Notes: a model not told the origin generated them from the letters alone. A stretch of 64,000 nt of DNA from Whitmania pigra (GCA_021613335.1 JAJTWR010000299.1:1661001-1725000); one strand, 5' to 3'. Shown: positions 1 to 18,935, numbered from the stretch's first letter. Program-made: numbers and translations.

Positions 1-360
1 TGACGCTTTTCTTGTACACGCTGATAAATTGAGATATGAAACATTAAATTTCAAAAAGTGATTCACCATTCACAAATGTAATTTGTTATTATTATTATTA
101 TGATTATTATAATATATTTTTTATTAATGGATATTATGACATCCAAATAGCAACGTGACATCATTGACTTGAAAAGCGTTCAAATGGTAAAAATAACTCT
201 GATCCATACGAGCTGACAATGACATGGTTGACATGGTTAACAACGAACTCATTCATAGCTTAATATGAATCTTTTCAATATGCCTTTTAGCTATGTTTCG
301 AGCATTTATGAAATAAGAACTTTTGAAAAAACAAGTTATTATTAAGTCGAATAAATTAAA

Positions 361-3008
361 TTAATTACCTGATAACTGTTCTTCGGGAGATGACAGGATT
401 GATGTATCTCCATCTTTCGATGGAAAAACATTTGAATCGTAACGCGTGATCACATTTCCGGCGGGATAGTAATTTGCCACAACCTTAAAGCAATGTTTAC
501 TTTATTAACTGCATTACCTTCTTTATTAAATGCTACTTTTTTCTTGTTTTTTAAATTTAAAATTTATTTGTTATAATATCTTATTTTTTATTTTTGCAGT
601 AACTCAACAACAATGGGAAAGTAAAAATAAGTGCAGTAATAATAAAAATACAGCGCATGACTAATATCTTATTGAAGGTATTTTGCTTAGCTCTGTGAGG
701 CTAAAATGAATGAATTTTTACTGACAATCCATTTTCCATCGCTTGTTTTTGCTCTTCCAACTCCAACTTCCTTGCTCCCCTTCCAAACCAATTGAGTGAA
801 GTGGCCTTTATTGTTGTGAAGTAGTTAATTTATTATTACGAATTAAGTAATTTATTATCATATTATATTTATTATTTGTTATTTTTAATAAATAAAGACA
901 AACAATAATGTAAATAATGTTTTTTATATAATCGCTATACATACTTTACATGCCATTTTAAGAAGTTTTTAAATTTTGTAAATCATGGACCTTAACGTGA
1001 TCCCATTTGAAAAAAAAACTTTTCCAAACACACGGCCAGTCCATATGTTGTTATTGTTTATTTTTTAACCTCGTCTCAAGTTTGTGATCCGGAATTCACC
1101 GCCGGATCATTCACCGCGGCGACTAAATTTCCGGAGATGAATTTTCCGTGACCCCTCAAGTTTAAACCCTTTTAACGAGAAGTTATGAGACCCAATCTTT
1201 CGAAAAATTATTTGAGGACTTTATTTAAGATGATTAAGATTTCTAGCTGGTCTAAAAAGCCCCATCTGCAAATGCTTTTCCCCAGTAACTTCCCTGAAAT
1301 TAGCTTTCATTGAGGCCATGTTCGTCTTCAGCTTAAGTTGTACGTGACGTCGTAGTTAACATAAATAACAATACAATTTAAATAGTAATTAACAATTTAG
1401 TTACTAACAACGATAATTTAAAAAATGAATAATTTAGTTACTAACAATTTAAAATTTAAAATAATTAATAAATTAATAATATAGTGATTTACAACAATAA
1501 TTAACAAATTAATAATTTAGTTCATATTTCTTCACCACTCTTCCATCTAAGGCACTAAAATCCTCGCTTAAATTTTCCATTAAGCAATTTCTGACGTAAT
1601 TCAGAGACTACCCCGCTTGAAATGACTTAACAACAAGTTCAATTTGTAGTAACCTTAGATCTAAGGCCTTTGTTAAAAATGAATTGTATCGAGTTATCGC
1701 AGGGATATGTTAATTGTTTTGAACCTTTCTCAACTTTTAACCCTATTTTAAATGATTTGTGTAAATCTTTGTGTTGACTAACTTTTTATGTGTAATCATA
1801 AATTGTGTATAACTTTCAATGGGACTTAACTTTTTACGTCACAAGATTCGTAATACGATACAACCAACTGAGCGTAAAAGCGACTGATCTTTTGTAAGAA
1901 AATAAGAAATTACTCAGCTAAGCTAGCCCAGTTCATGGCTGTTAATCGATATCGTCTGCTGAAACCCAAGCAAAACACGAATGAAAATGATTCAGAATAT
2001 TGAACATTCACACTCGCTTCAACCACTTTGAATTTGTAATTTTGAATAATTAAAAATTAAATCGTAAAAGAAAACAACCATCAACGTCAATTGGGTACAA
2101 ATGAAGTTCGAGATGAAATTATTCTTAAAAATATTTCGAATGAAAATTTACTGACTACTGCCAGATTTGTGATTAGGATTCGGTTCGTGGTTAAAGTGAA
2201 GGTTAATGTAGGGTAATGTAGTACTTAAGTGTCATAATATTTTATATATAAAGTAAGATATTTTAAGTATTATAATTTTTTAAGTTATAAAGTTAAGATT
2301 ACTTAATACTTTCACGGTGACGATTATTATTAAGTGGCGAAGTCTTAAGAAGACTTTGTTGATGAGTTATTAATGCTTACCAGTAGATGGGCCTTTGTGA
2401 GTCTTGAAATCGTAATTATCAATTTCTTGGTACCACTGACCAACAGCTCGATGTCCTAGGGAATAAAAGGTTAATTTTAATTATTAAAAAAAATTTTGAA
2501 TAATAAATAAGAAATTAATGGATGAATTAATTATTAATTGATAGGCACATGCAGTTTTTATTCTTCCCCGCATTTTACAAGTTTTTGGCGTTCAAATGAA
2601 TTAATCTCAAAAGTTTGTTTAGTTCGCTGATGGTTGAATAGATTTCACATTTTCAAAATAAAAATATAACATACAATAAATCTTAAAAATCGGGACTCAG
2701 AAGAGGATTTGTTCGAAATAAGAGACAAGTAATAAAACCATATTAACAGGATTAGTGACATAATTCTCACCTGAATAATAAGATTGAGTGCTGTCGAACC
2801 TCATGGCAATATTTTCTCCCAGCACTTCGCCCTTGTACTTTGGGTTGACATTGTGGCTCATCCTGTTGGTCTTTACCAGCTTGTCCGCCCATTCCTGTGA
2901 AATTTTCGAAATGTCCTTGTTGTACGTCAGAGGCTCGACTTGGTGCCTCTTCCTGTAAATATTCGTGGCCTCCATAAACTCCTCGATGAACTGCTTGTTG
3001 TCCACCAT
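361..3008 (-). CDS. GLIPR2: GAPR-1/GLIPR2-like CAP-domain protein, 4 exons
   Basis: Proposed coding exons are 2771-3008, 2381-2455, 726-805 and 361-483. All introns are GT-AG and the joined frame gives 171 residues, against about 154 for vertebrate GAPR-1. The CAP (SCP/PR-1) core is visible: an N-terminal YRKRHQ helix, SHNVNP with the first CAP histidine, GENIA with its glutamate, WYQEIDNYDF, then GHFTQLVWKGS with the second histidine, and VVANYYPAGN at the end of the fold. In the family this is a cytosolic protein bound to Golgi or lipid-raft membranes, and no signal peptide is seen here. The vertebrate protein is N-myristoylated on Gly2, but here residue 2 is Val, so that anchor appears to be missing. 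An in-frame TTG two codons upstream is ignored in favour of ATG at 3008. The family call is secure; strict orthology is likely. Confidence 0.9.
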
Positions 3009-3420
3009 TTTCAATTCACTTCTTAGCAGATGTTTCAGCTATCAGAAGTTGTCTGCAATTTCTGGCTTTTCATTACAAGCGAGTTTTTACTATCGATTAA
3101 AGTCGGGCTTGCGACTGGTAAACATTATTTGTGACGTCATATGGCGAACGAATTAAAGTTTTTTGTAGTTGGGAATATTATCTCTTAAGTTAAAATTTAA
3201 TTTTAAACAAATTATCGGTAGCAGTTAATGATTCAGGTTGATGATAACATGAAATTGGTAAGAAAGTGATGACAAAATGTTGTTGTACCCGGTGTTCTCG
3301 TGACTCACACATAAGCTGAACTGCTTGCCGACGAAAACAGTCGTTACAAATGTCTCAGAGCATTTTTTTGTTAGTTTTTAATTTAATAAACTCTAAATGA
3401 ATAAGATGTATGTAATTCAA

Positions 3421-3748
3421 CTAATTTAATGGGAAGCCAACTTAAAATTTCAGTGCGATGCAAATTTTTAAGTTTTAACTTCAAATTACGATGAGCAAAA
3501 TAGATTTGGAGTTTTATTTTATATTTTATATTTAATTGTATTTTGAAAAGTCTGCAAAAATACGTCTGAAATAGGATTACGAAGCAATGAGACTTTGTAA
3601 AGGGATTCCATGAAATCTGGAAAAGTAATTGGAAAGATGAGAAGCAATGCTGGATGCGACTAATTTAACTGGAAGCCAATTTAAAATTTCAGTGCGATGC
3701 AAATTTTTAAGTTTTTACTTCAAATTACGATAAACAAAACAGACTTGA
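3421..3748. repeat. Pair of direct repeats of about 85 bp
   Basis: The stretch 3421-3508 recurs at about 3661-3748 with a few substitutions; both contain TTCAGTGCGATGCAAATTTT. The copies are about 240 bp apart and lie between the GLIPR2-like gene and the Reeler-DOMON gene. No coding potential is seen. The rest of 3009-3864 holds nothing recognisable apart from the dispersed repeat listed separately. Confidence 0.75.
3545..3668. repeat. Dispersed repeat, copy 1
   Basis: This segment of about 120 bp matches 8440-8580 in the same orientation at high identity. Both contain GAAATAGGATTACGAAGCAA and AAAAGTAATTGGAAAGATGA. Copy 2 has short insertions. Neither copy has a convincing open frame. It may be a short interspersed element or a local duplication. 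Confidence 0.8.
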
Positions 3749-3864
3749 AGCAAGAATTTATTAAAATTATTAAAAAGCGCGTTAATTAATTTAAATGTTA
3801 TTACGACATCAAGAAACGAAAAACTGTTTGCCCATAAAGATTAATTTCCGACCAATTGATCACC

Positions 3865-11034
<7,170 letters not shown>

Positions 11035-11934
11035 GACTCCAGAACAAGGAGATGAGATGAAATAGCTTTTACATGGTTTCCTGTTGTGTTTTTAACATGG
11101 TTGCATGACAAGTATTTTTTTAAAGTCATCAAGTTATTGATTTAATTATAGTTAATAGCGAGATTTTTATATCAAATGGCAACAGATGTTGGCCGGTGGC
11201 ATTATGAATAAAATAAGATTACAATATTGATGAATTGCATGATAGTGTATAATAACATTAATGCATAATTACATTTTATTTGCATTACAGGCAAAAACAA
11301 ATATATTAAAAAAGGACAATTTTTTAATTCAGTGTTCAAAACGAACATCAAGACTATTTATTTGATTATTGTCCGTTGCATAACTGAGATGATTTGGAGA
11401 ACATCAAGAATGAAAAGATTTTGCTTTTAAAATCACGTTTTATTACATAACTACATTATTATATAATTTGGAAGACAAAAATTGATTTTAAAGATGAAAG
11501 AAACTTTGAATGCTTCATCAACGTTGTACCTTATGAGGTAAGCTAAGAATTAAGAAGCTCATATTGTATCCCAATTCCCTAGAAATGTATCTTCCGAGAA
11601 TAATTGTTCTATCGAATTATTTGACGATTTTGTTGGGGGAACTATCGGAAATAGGACAGAAATAAGGTTTATTTCAGGAGAGCTGATTAGTCGGATGGAA
11701 AAATGATTCGTCATTTGTGGTTAAAAATACCTTGCGAACTGTTTCAGCAAAATACATCTACAGCGTTGTTACAGTTGATATTTCGACTTATATTTTATGA
11801 CTGGACAGAGATTTAAGTTGTTATCCAGTTTTAAATATAAATTTTCGCCATAAGCAAAGTTTATGTTACTTCATTACGAAGATGGAAAATTATAAATAAC
11901 CCACACTTTCAGACAGCTTTTTCGAATTTTGCGA
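11035..11934. other. Gene-free AT-rich spacer
   Basis: This is the region upstream of the Reeler-DOMON start codon. I see no coding exon, no clear promoter motif and no repeat that I recognise. Confidence 0.5.
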
Positions 11935-12092
11935 AGTAACCGCGCGGCTAATCCTGCCCCAAAAAATAAGCGCTCCTTCCCAAGGGCGCTGGCGGCAGTG
12001 CAGGCTGGGTTTCGAACGCGACACTTTACGACTGTTGCCATTAACGCCGTATGCAAGCACGTAAACCCATTCGGCTAACCTGCACGCACCTG
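11935..12092 (-). mobile_element. tRNA-derived SINE
   Basis: Read on the minus strand it starts GCGTGCAGGTTAGCCGAATG (tRNA-like A box) and has a B box GTTCGAAACCC, then GCCTGCACTGCCGCCAGCGC. It is clearly the same family as 18418-18602. The 3' part breaks off soon after the GGAGCGCTT block, so the tail is truncated or diverged. Confidence 0.85.
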
Positions 12093-12234
12093 CACACCTT
12101 TATAAACTAAAAAACATTAAAATGTAAAAGCAAATAAAAGTTGTTCATTTTATGCCACATTAAAATTTGAAAACTGCTCTGGAAATTATTTAAAGAGTGA
12201 AAGGTTTTTGTTGGCTGTCTCCTCTTTTCAGTCT

Positions 12235-12335
12235 GGTAGCTACATGGATGGATGCATGGGTGGATACATGGATGGATGCATGGGTGGATATGGCTGTGTA
12301 GGTGAATGTGTGTGGGTGGATAGGTGAATGGATGA
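12235..12335. repeat. GGAT-rich minisatellite
   Basis: ACATGGATGGATGCATGGGT is repeated twice in tandem (24-bp unit) and degenerates rightwards into TGGATAGGTGAATGG words. The short reading frames over it on both strands look like by-products. Confidence 0.8.
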
Positions 12336-12777
12336 AGGGACAGTAAGGCAATGCAAGTCGATTGCTGGATTGGATGAACGATTTCACGTGAAATCGCGTG
12401 ATCCAGGTCAACAACGTAATCATGGTTTGAAATGTCATTTTATGGTCTTCAATCACGATCATCTGGATTTTCGTTCCGACAGGTTGAAGATTGCAAGTGA
12501 TGGTTTTCATTTTACATCACTTGTGAACGATTGACACTACTTTTTTTTACACTTAACTTTTAAACATTTGAACTGTGTTTGAAGTTTTGAAACGATTAAA
12601 CTGAACCGTCGCGTCATAGCACGCATAGGCAATATATTTATTTAAGTTGTTACTTATTTATTTATTTTTCACTCAATGCCTGAGATTCAACCGAATCCCC
12701 TTTACCTGGGTTGTCTGCAAAAGTCGTAAATATTTTGTTTATTCGATCAATTTCTCGGTTGTTAAAATCGACTCTTA

Positions 12778-13069
12778 ATAATAATAATAATAACAATAAT
12801 ATTATTATATTATTATATATTAAAATTTAATTAAAATTAAAATATAATATAAATGATATAAATAATATATATATGTATTGTTATATAATATTGTCATATA
12901 ATATATAATATATATAATATATATATATTAATTAAGAAGTTTATATACATATATATATATATATTATATAAAAATATTATATAATATATTATAATAATAT
13001 AGTATTATTACTAATTAAGATAATTATTATAATATTTATATTTAAATTATTACAAAATTATAATAATTA

Positions 13070-13162
<93 letters not shown>

Positions 13163-13192
13163 TATTATTATTATTATTATTATTATTCAATT
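12778..13192. repeat. Low-complexity AT and (TTA)n tract
   Basis: ATA/TATA-rich sequence with short hairpin-like palindromes, followed by two pure (TTA)n blocks at about 13076-13121 and 13123-13188. No coding content. Confidence 0.9.
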
Positions 13193-13799
13193 ATTACTAT
13201 TGCTCAACAGTGCAGTTACTAATTCTTGTCGTGGATTAGTACCTATTGGGACTTATCAAATTAGTGTAAAAAGATTAGGGAGTAAAAGAGTGATCCAATC
13301 AATGTCGAGAATGATCAAATAACAGATCTAACAAAATTATCATTTGTATCTATTGACCACGGATGCTCTTTTCGAAGAATCATCATTCACGATTATCCTC
13401 TGAATAATAAGAATGGAGATGTTATTATCTCAATTAACGTCATTGTAACTATTGTAAACTTATTGTATAATCTTAATTAGAATAATAAAAACATGTATTT
13501 AGCTTGCAAATAATATGCTGTTACACTTTACAACACCTTTTCAAAATCGCAAGCCTCGACCAACATTTATTCAGAAATTTCAGTAAAAACTGATGGAATT
13601 TCTCACCCCAAGAAATAAAATGTGTTTTAACAAAAAAGTTCTTAGATTTTGAAAAAAATTTATTTTCATCCCTGTCACAGAAGTTTCAATATTCGATATT
13701 TCATTCTAAATTCTACTGCACCTTTTTTGATTGATATTGAATTAACATAGCGAATGAATAGCGCGTAATTAAATCGATCAACGCGAATAACTAACCGAA

Positions 13800-13985
13800 A
13801 TTTAGTTGATTCTTCGATTGGACTGAGGAGGAATTGTACACGAATTGCCACTCGAGAAGGACTGGACGACGTGGCGATATGGATTCTTAAACACGTCCCA
13901 GCCGTACAACCGGCAGTGCACGGCGCACGCTTCAGCCAAATTCTACTCGCACTTTTACAATCATTCGAATTTTGCTTGAACTGTA
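13800..13985 (+). other. GC-richer island, unidentified possible exon fragment
   Basis: This stretch is markedly richer in GC than its surroundings. On the plus strand one frame stays open over about 45 codons and includes DWTTWRYGFLNTSQP, ending in a stop near 13980. I do not recognise the product. No partner exon could be found on either side, so it may be a relic of a gene or an old transposon. Confidence 0.3.
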
Positions 13986-14351
13986 ATAGATCAAATCAAA
14001 TGCATGTTTTAGCGAAGGTTCAAAACTAGCAACATCTTCTAAATTCCAAATGAATGGAGTCGGATGGATGGAAACACCAATTGCTGAAAAAATATTATCT
14101 CCAATAATGGACATGTTTTAGTGAGATGGATTTTGTGCTAGAAGAAAGTACAAAATTTTATAGAATATCGCTAGGGCAAATGCTTTCTAAAAATATTTAT
14201 CCACCATCTTGAAGATAATGTTTTTGAAAGAGATGAAGTATTTTGTCTAAATTAAGCATGGGAAATATCTTGAATACCGCGAACACATCCTTACTTTATT
14301 CCAATTAAACTTGAAATTTTTTATAGTTACGCAAATTCACTTTATGCAAAT

Positions 14352-14497
14352 ACAGTCAAATCTCGGTCCTATGCCACCTCGCTACTATGCCACTCTCGCT
14401 ATTATACCACTTTTGCTCGGTCCCGACAAAATTCAATACAAAATAAATTTATTATGCCACCCCTACTCTCGCTACTATGCCACTATTGTTTGACTGT
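14352..14497. mobile_element. Short pogo/Tigger-like MITE
   Basis: The left end CAGTCAAATCTCG (14354) and right end TTTGACTG (ending 14495) form short inverted ends of the CAGT-AACCTCG type known from pogo-like Tc1/mariner elements. A TA precedes the left end. Inside, the word CTCGCTAYTATGCCACT (or close variants) recurs three times. It is too short to code for anything. Confidence 0.6.
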
Positions 14498-14639
14498 TAA
14501 AAGGCACGAGTTGTGAAAAAGTCTGTCATTTCCCTCGTCCATCTGTTAACTGTTAAAATCATGCACGCCATTTGCGGATTATTCGGATATCCAACTTATT
14601 TGGACCTATTTTTTAAATTTTCTTCGCGGTCCTGAGGTT

Positions 14640-15530
14640 GGCACTACTGGCCTAGATGATCGTGTCCCATCGAAGCAAATATGACAAAATAAGTTTCAAT
14701 TTTCTGAACGACCGCTTGCAATCGAAACTGCTACTTTTTTAACTAGCATTTGCAGTGAAATTAGAAGATTTGGAAATAAGTCATTTTCATAAATAAAACC
14801 AAGAAGATCCAATGGAGTTTCTGATAGAACTTCCTTCCGGTTTAGTAATTTGGATCAACCGGAGCAGTATTTTGCAGTCGTCATTTTCCGCAAAACGTTC
14901 GTGCCCGTTGATGTCCGTGTCTTAGTAATTTCCAAGATCTGCGCAATTTTGATAAATTTCATTTGATGTTACTTATCAAATAGAAGAATTTTTAAGTCCT
15001 GCAGCAATCCAAATTTTGTACCCAGGTATTTTAGTAGCAAAAACGTGTTGACATCTCCTATTGAAGTCGATCAAATATGCTCTTAACCCGCACAATTTAT
15101 TCTTTTGCTGAAAATCCTGCCAGTTCGCCAGGAAATCTCCCAACATCGCCTAATTTTTCTGTCAAACTCAGGGTATGCATTTTGTTTTGGCATTTTCTAT
15201 AGCAACATGGCTCAAATAATTATGAAAGTTGACAAGTTCTTGCTCCAAAGATTCAAAATCAGTTGCTGCATCCTTCAAATTCATAGTAGGATCTTATAAG
15301 CGTATCTGTAAACGATCAATTTTTCTAAGAATGGCATTTCAGAAAACTGTGAAGTATGATACATCCGACGTAGCCTCTGGCGTCATTTTGTGACTGCTTT
15401 ATTACCCTTGTTCACTTATTATAATATAATGTTGTATATAATACAAACATAAAAACCCTCATTTGTAAGCTTCATTTTGGCACCCCTGAACCTTGCGCCA
15501 GGGGAACCTATTTACAGACCCTTGTCTAGA
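14640..15530 (-). mobile_element. Internally deleted ZMYM-type hAT copy
   Basis: The minus-strand sequence matches parts of the near-complete hAT at 60177-62376, including its AATAAGTTTCAATTT segment at about 14687 and the AGATCCAATGGAGTTTCTG segment. The right end (about 15470-15530, TTTTGGCACCCCTGAACCTT) is a decayed version of that element's terminal region. The hAT dimerisation motif is only partly readable and full of stops. This looks like the oldest of three copies in the window. Confidence 0.75.
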
Positions 15531-15602
15531 ACGACGCCGGGCTGATTAATATTCATGTATTAACTACTTTAGGCGCTATGATTGGACAGATGTTTTCTGA
15601 AA

Positions 15603-17163
15603 GTACAGTCCCCATTTTTTGTAATAACTTAAGTTTAAATTATCGTACGAAGCTCAAATTTAGAAGAACTGTATAATATCCTTAAAGAATATAACTCGTA
15701 TATTTTTTTTCACTTTGATCAAGAATTAAGGGCAAATCCCACAAAAATCCATTTTTTTGCATAGAAATATTGTTACGACAGGTTACAAAAAACTCATGAA
15801 TTTCAGTATTTTGGCAAATATTTTTATTTAAAACTAAATGAAATAATGTTTCAATAGGATGTCATTCCTCCTTTCTTAGAAATAACATCTATGCACCTAT
15901 TTTTCATGGAGAAAATCAGTGTTTTAATGACCTTTTCATCAAAATTTCTCCAGGCGCTTCAAATCGCTTCTTTCAATTCATTTTCTGTGTTGTATTGCTG
16001 TCCATTGCCATAAACGGATTTTGAAAAAAGGCTCCAGACATTTTCAATCGGATTCAAGTCGGGTGAACACGCGGGCCAGTCCATCACTTGCATGCTGGAC
16101 TCCTGGAAAAATGCTCTGGTTGCCTTAGAAACATGAATAGGAGCATTATCTTGCTGAAATTCATGTTGTTTTGCTTCAGCAAAAGGAAGGAGATGATCCT
16201 TGAGCATTTTGAGGTACTTCTGAGAGTCCTGCCTCCCTTTCAAAAGCACCAGTTCAGTCCTCCAAAATGCTGAAATTCCTCCCCAGACCATCACAGAGCC
16301 TCCTCCGTGTTTTCTGCTAAAAAGAAACATCTGTTTTTTTTCTAAGATCATGCCAGTAATATTTATAACCATCTGGCCCATCAAGGTTGATTTTTTTTTC
16401 ATCTGTGAAAATTACGCGTTCCCGTCTTTCGTTGTAGCTGACCATCTCTTTTGCCCAGAGGAGGCGTTTTTTCTTGTGATGGACTTTCAACGCTGGAGCT
16501 CGCTTTCGCATTTCGTATTTCAACTGTCCACTTGAATTAAGATAATTGGAGACTGTCCTAACATGGACATCCAAGTCCAGCTTATCTTTTAGCTGTTTAC
16601 ACGAATATTCCCATTGTGAATCCTCTCTGATGAGACGTCTCTGAATCTGATTCGAGAGTTTTTTCGGTCTTCTGCCCTTGTACTTCTTACCATAGGAGTC
16701 TGGATCATCCAAAAAACATTTGATGACAGCTCTTGACCTATTCAACTCATTTGCAATCTTTCTTATTGAATAGTTTGCCTTCCTAAAGGCCTTAACTTGT
16801 CCTCTTTCTCTTTCTGTCAAACCTTCTTTCTTCCCCATGATGAAATGAATGTAAAAGGAAGTTTTGAATTTCACACTCCTTTTTATAGCCTTCTTAATGA
16901 CAATTTAATGTTTGATCTTTCCAATAAGCCCTTGAAATTGATGAAACGAGCCCTAAACGGAAACTGTCGTAATAATATTTCCAGGCCAAAAATGGTTCAT
17001 TTGCATAATTTACGGGGACCATTAACCCACATGAAAGGAAATTTTGCACGATGTTTACAAATGGTGTTTTATATAATTGCTGAAAATTTCAGCAAGATAT
17101 GTTAATTTGTAAGGAAATTATCCATAAAAAGTGGGTATGTCGTAACAATATTTCCAGCACTGT
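15603..17163 (-). mobile_element. Tc1-like (DD34E) transposon with doubled end sites
   Basis: The right end reads, on the minus strand, CAGTGCTGGAAATATTGTTA preceded by a TA. The left end is probably TACAGTCC at 15603. Each end has a second, inner copy of the GAAATATTGTTACGACA word: 15764-15780 on the left, and about 16963-16985 on the right (GAAATATTATTACGACA when reversed). The inner and outer sites lie about 160-175 bp apart. This layout resembles Tc3, whose long inverted repeats carry two transposase binding sites. The transposase reading frame between the ends is described separately. Confidence 0.8.
15959..16838 (-). pseudogene. Tc1-family transposase, frameshifted
   Basis: The frame starts at MGKKEGLTERERGQ (ATG at 16838). 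It contains an N-terminal paired-type helix-turn-helix (SIRKIANELNRSRAVIKCFL), the GRRPKKLS hook, the first catalytic aspartate in VIFTDEKK, the second in QQDNAPIHVS and the glutamate in SPDLNPIENVW. The aspartate-to-glutamate spacing fits DD34E. A shift near 16330-16400, at a run of A residues, breaks the protein into two overlapping frames, and the C-terminus lacks a clean end. All three catalytic residues survive, so this copy decayed recently compared with the hAT relics nearby. Confidence 0.9.
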
Positions 17164-17532
17164 AGGTCACATATATCGTTTTAACTTCACCAAATTGAAA
17201 TCCTAATAATTTTAGACTATAAATCTTCTACTTAATGGAATTTCCTGAAATTTTGTCGCCGGGCTGTTTTGATGGGTCACTTAGTGACATCATCTTATTT
17301 TATACAAACATCTTACAAAATTTCAATTAAGTTTAACGAGTAGAACTAAATAGCATTATAGGGAACATCCTTACTTATGACTTACAAACTTGAAATGTGT
17401 GGTAGTTAAGTACTTGTGCGTTTGTGTGTGTTATGTGTAAGCATGTAGAACAAAGCTTATCGGTGGATTTTAGCATTTTATTCTTAGACTTTAAAAATAG
17501 CCTTCCCCGGCCCTATAAATCCGCCACTGCCC

Positions 17533-17792
17533 ACGACCAAAGAGGAGACGCCGACCACCTAGATTAGATTTGGACTCTTCTAGGAAGAACTACCTTTGTT
17601 AGAATGGGAGGTATTGTGGTGAGAACCAATGAGAGTGGAGCGCGCCATGAACAATAGAACGTGTTCTATAAAGCCAAAGGCGGGCTACTGCTCGCACTCT
17701 CTCGTTTAGTGACTGTGTAGTATTAACTTACTAAAATGTTAATAAACTCGCACGTTTATCTCCGCCTCTTTCGGGATACGAACGATATAACA
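17533..17792 (+). mobile_element. 3' end of a Ty3/Gypsy-type LTR retrotransposon
   Basis: A short internal end (about 17533-17590) could code the RRRRPPRLDLDS-type terminus seen in some Gypsy polyproteins. It is followed by a probable LTR at 17597-17792 that starts TGTTAGAATGGGAGG and ends GATATAACA, with a TATA-like CTATAAAG inside. I see no 5' LTR, gag or pol within the window, and no matching 5-bp target duplication. Just left, 17500-17530 reads in reverse as CAGTGGCGGATTTATAGGG, a common hAT terminal sequence, so the fragment abuts another element. Confidence 0.55.
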
Positions 17793-18417
17793 GAAATGTA
17801 TGCTATAATCAAATCTGAAAGGTTGAACTACATTCGATTCAATCAAGCGCAATTGAGGTCCGAAAATTACTTTCATTTGTGTGAACAAAGACCATGCCGA
17901 TCCCAATCAAGCACAACAAAAAGTCATCCTGCCTTCATCATTTACTGGAAGCCCAAGACACATGCGTTAATGCAATGCTCAAGATGCAATGGCATATGGC
18001 CGACTAGATCTCTTCATCATTTTCACCTGCAATCCAAACTGATCACCAAGACTGACAAAGTTTATTCCGACATACAGAAACAAATGCGTCCTGCTTGCGA
18101 ATTGTTTCAATTGGCTTTGCGAGAGAACAATATTGGCTCCAAGAACTGACAGTGTTAAGCAACTCAATTTGGAAATTCTTAAAAACCTTCCCAGCGACAA
18201 TGCTTCCTACTACAAAACACTGAAAGACCAAAATCAACCCGATTTCCGACTGAATTTTTGAATTCACAAGAGTTGCCTGGAATGCCTCAACATCGAGCTC
18301 AAGGTTGGATTTCCAATTATTTTGTCAAGAAATATCAATGCACCGATACGTTGAAGTGGTATACGACTATGCAATGGAGGAGCTAGGATATTTTTCCCCT
18401 TGGAGACAAGCTATACG
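17793..18417. other. Region without recognisable gene
   Basis: Open frames of up to 137 codons occur, but none shows a family motif or a sensible splice context. The composition is like the transposon-derived sequence on both sides. The plus-strand frame 17736-18149 begins within the LTR, so it is probably not a host protein. Confidence 0.4.
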
Positions 18418-18602
18418 TTTGGCGTGCAGGTTAGCCGAATGGGTTACTTGCCTGCATGCATAATGACAACAGTCGTAATGTGTCGTGTTCGAAACCCAGC
18501 CTGCACTGCCGCCAGCGCCCTTGGGAAGGAGCGCTATATAAATGGTTACAAGAAGCGCCTCTGACGCTATGCATATGGCGCTATATAAATAAAGTTACAA
18601 TA
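18418..18602 (+). mobile_element. tRNA-derived SINE, full length
   Basis: A box in GCGTGCAGGTTAGCCGAATG, B box GTTCGAAACCC, then GCCTGCACTGCCGCCAGCGC and a 3' end with two GCGCTATATAAAT words followed by AAAGTTACAATACA. This is the cleanest copy of the family also found at 11935-12092 and 24345-24515. The GCGCTATATAAAT-type tail is known from several animal SINE families. Confidence 0.9.
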
Positions 18603-18614
18603 CATTGCCCTCCC

Positions 18615-18935
18615 TGTTTCCTCTAATTTTTGTTCAGCGTACGCAGAAAAATATAGCATCTTCGCGGCACATTTTCATGTCTGCGCACCTACATTGTTTT
18701 TTAGCATGAGTCAACCAAGATAATAACAAAATCAGTGTTATTTGAAACTCAAAGCTATTTTTTTATTAAATATCCCTTTTAATCAAAAGTGTTACATATC
18801 TGAAATATATATATAAAAAAAAGCATTTAGTCACTGAAAGTCATCATTTTTTCAGGTCTATCTTTCTTATGCCACCATTCCGAATACACTTTGTCGAGAT
18901 CATCTTAACTTTATAGTTATAGTATATATATATAT
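18615..18935. repeat. Dispersed repeat A, copy 1
   Basis: It matches 25345-25640 in the same orientation; both contain CGCGGCACATTTTCATGTCT and TTAGTCACTGAAAGTCAT. It ends at a TATATA microsatellite (18920-18962) that holds a perfect small palindrome around TATCTCGACATATA. No coding content is seen. Confidence 0.8.

Noticed and set aside
1080..1170. GC-rich patch in the GLIPR2-like intron as a missing exon
   Set aside because: The four exons already give an unbroken CAP domain with correct phases, and no frame here fits the family.
11874..12056. Minus-strand frame of 60 codons containing CRVRNPACTAASALGKERL
   Set aside because: It is a translation of the tRNA-derived SINE; the same peptide is readable from the copy at 18418.
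17736..18149. 137-codon plus-strand frame
   Set aside because: It starts inside the probable LTR and shows no domain; treated as transposon-derived sequence rather than a host gene.
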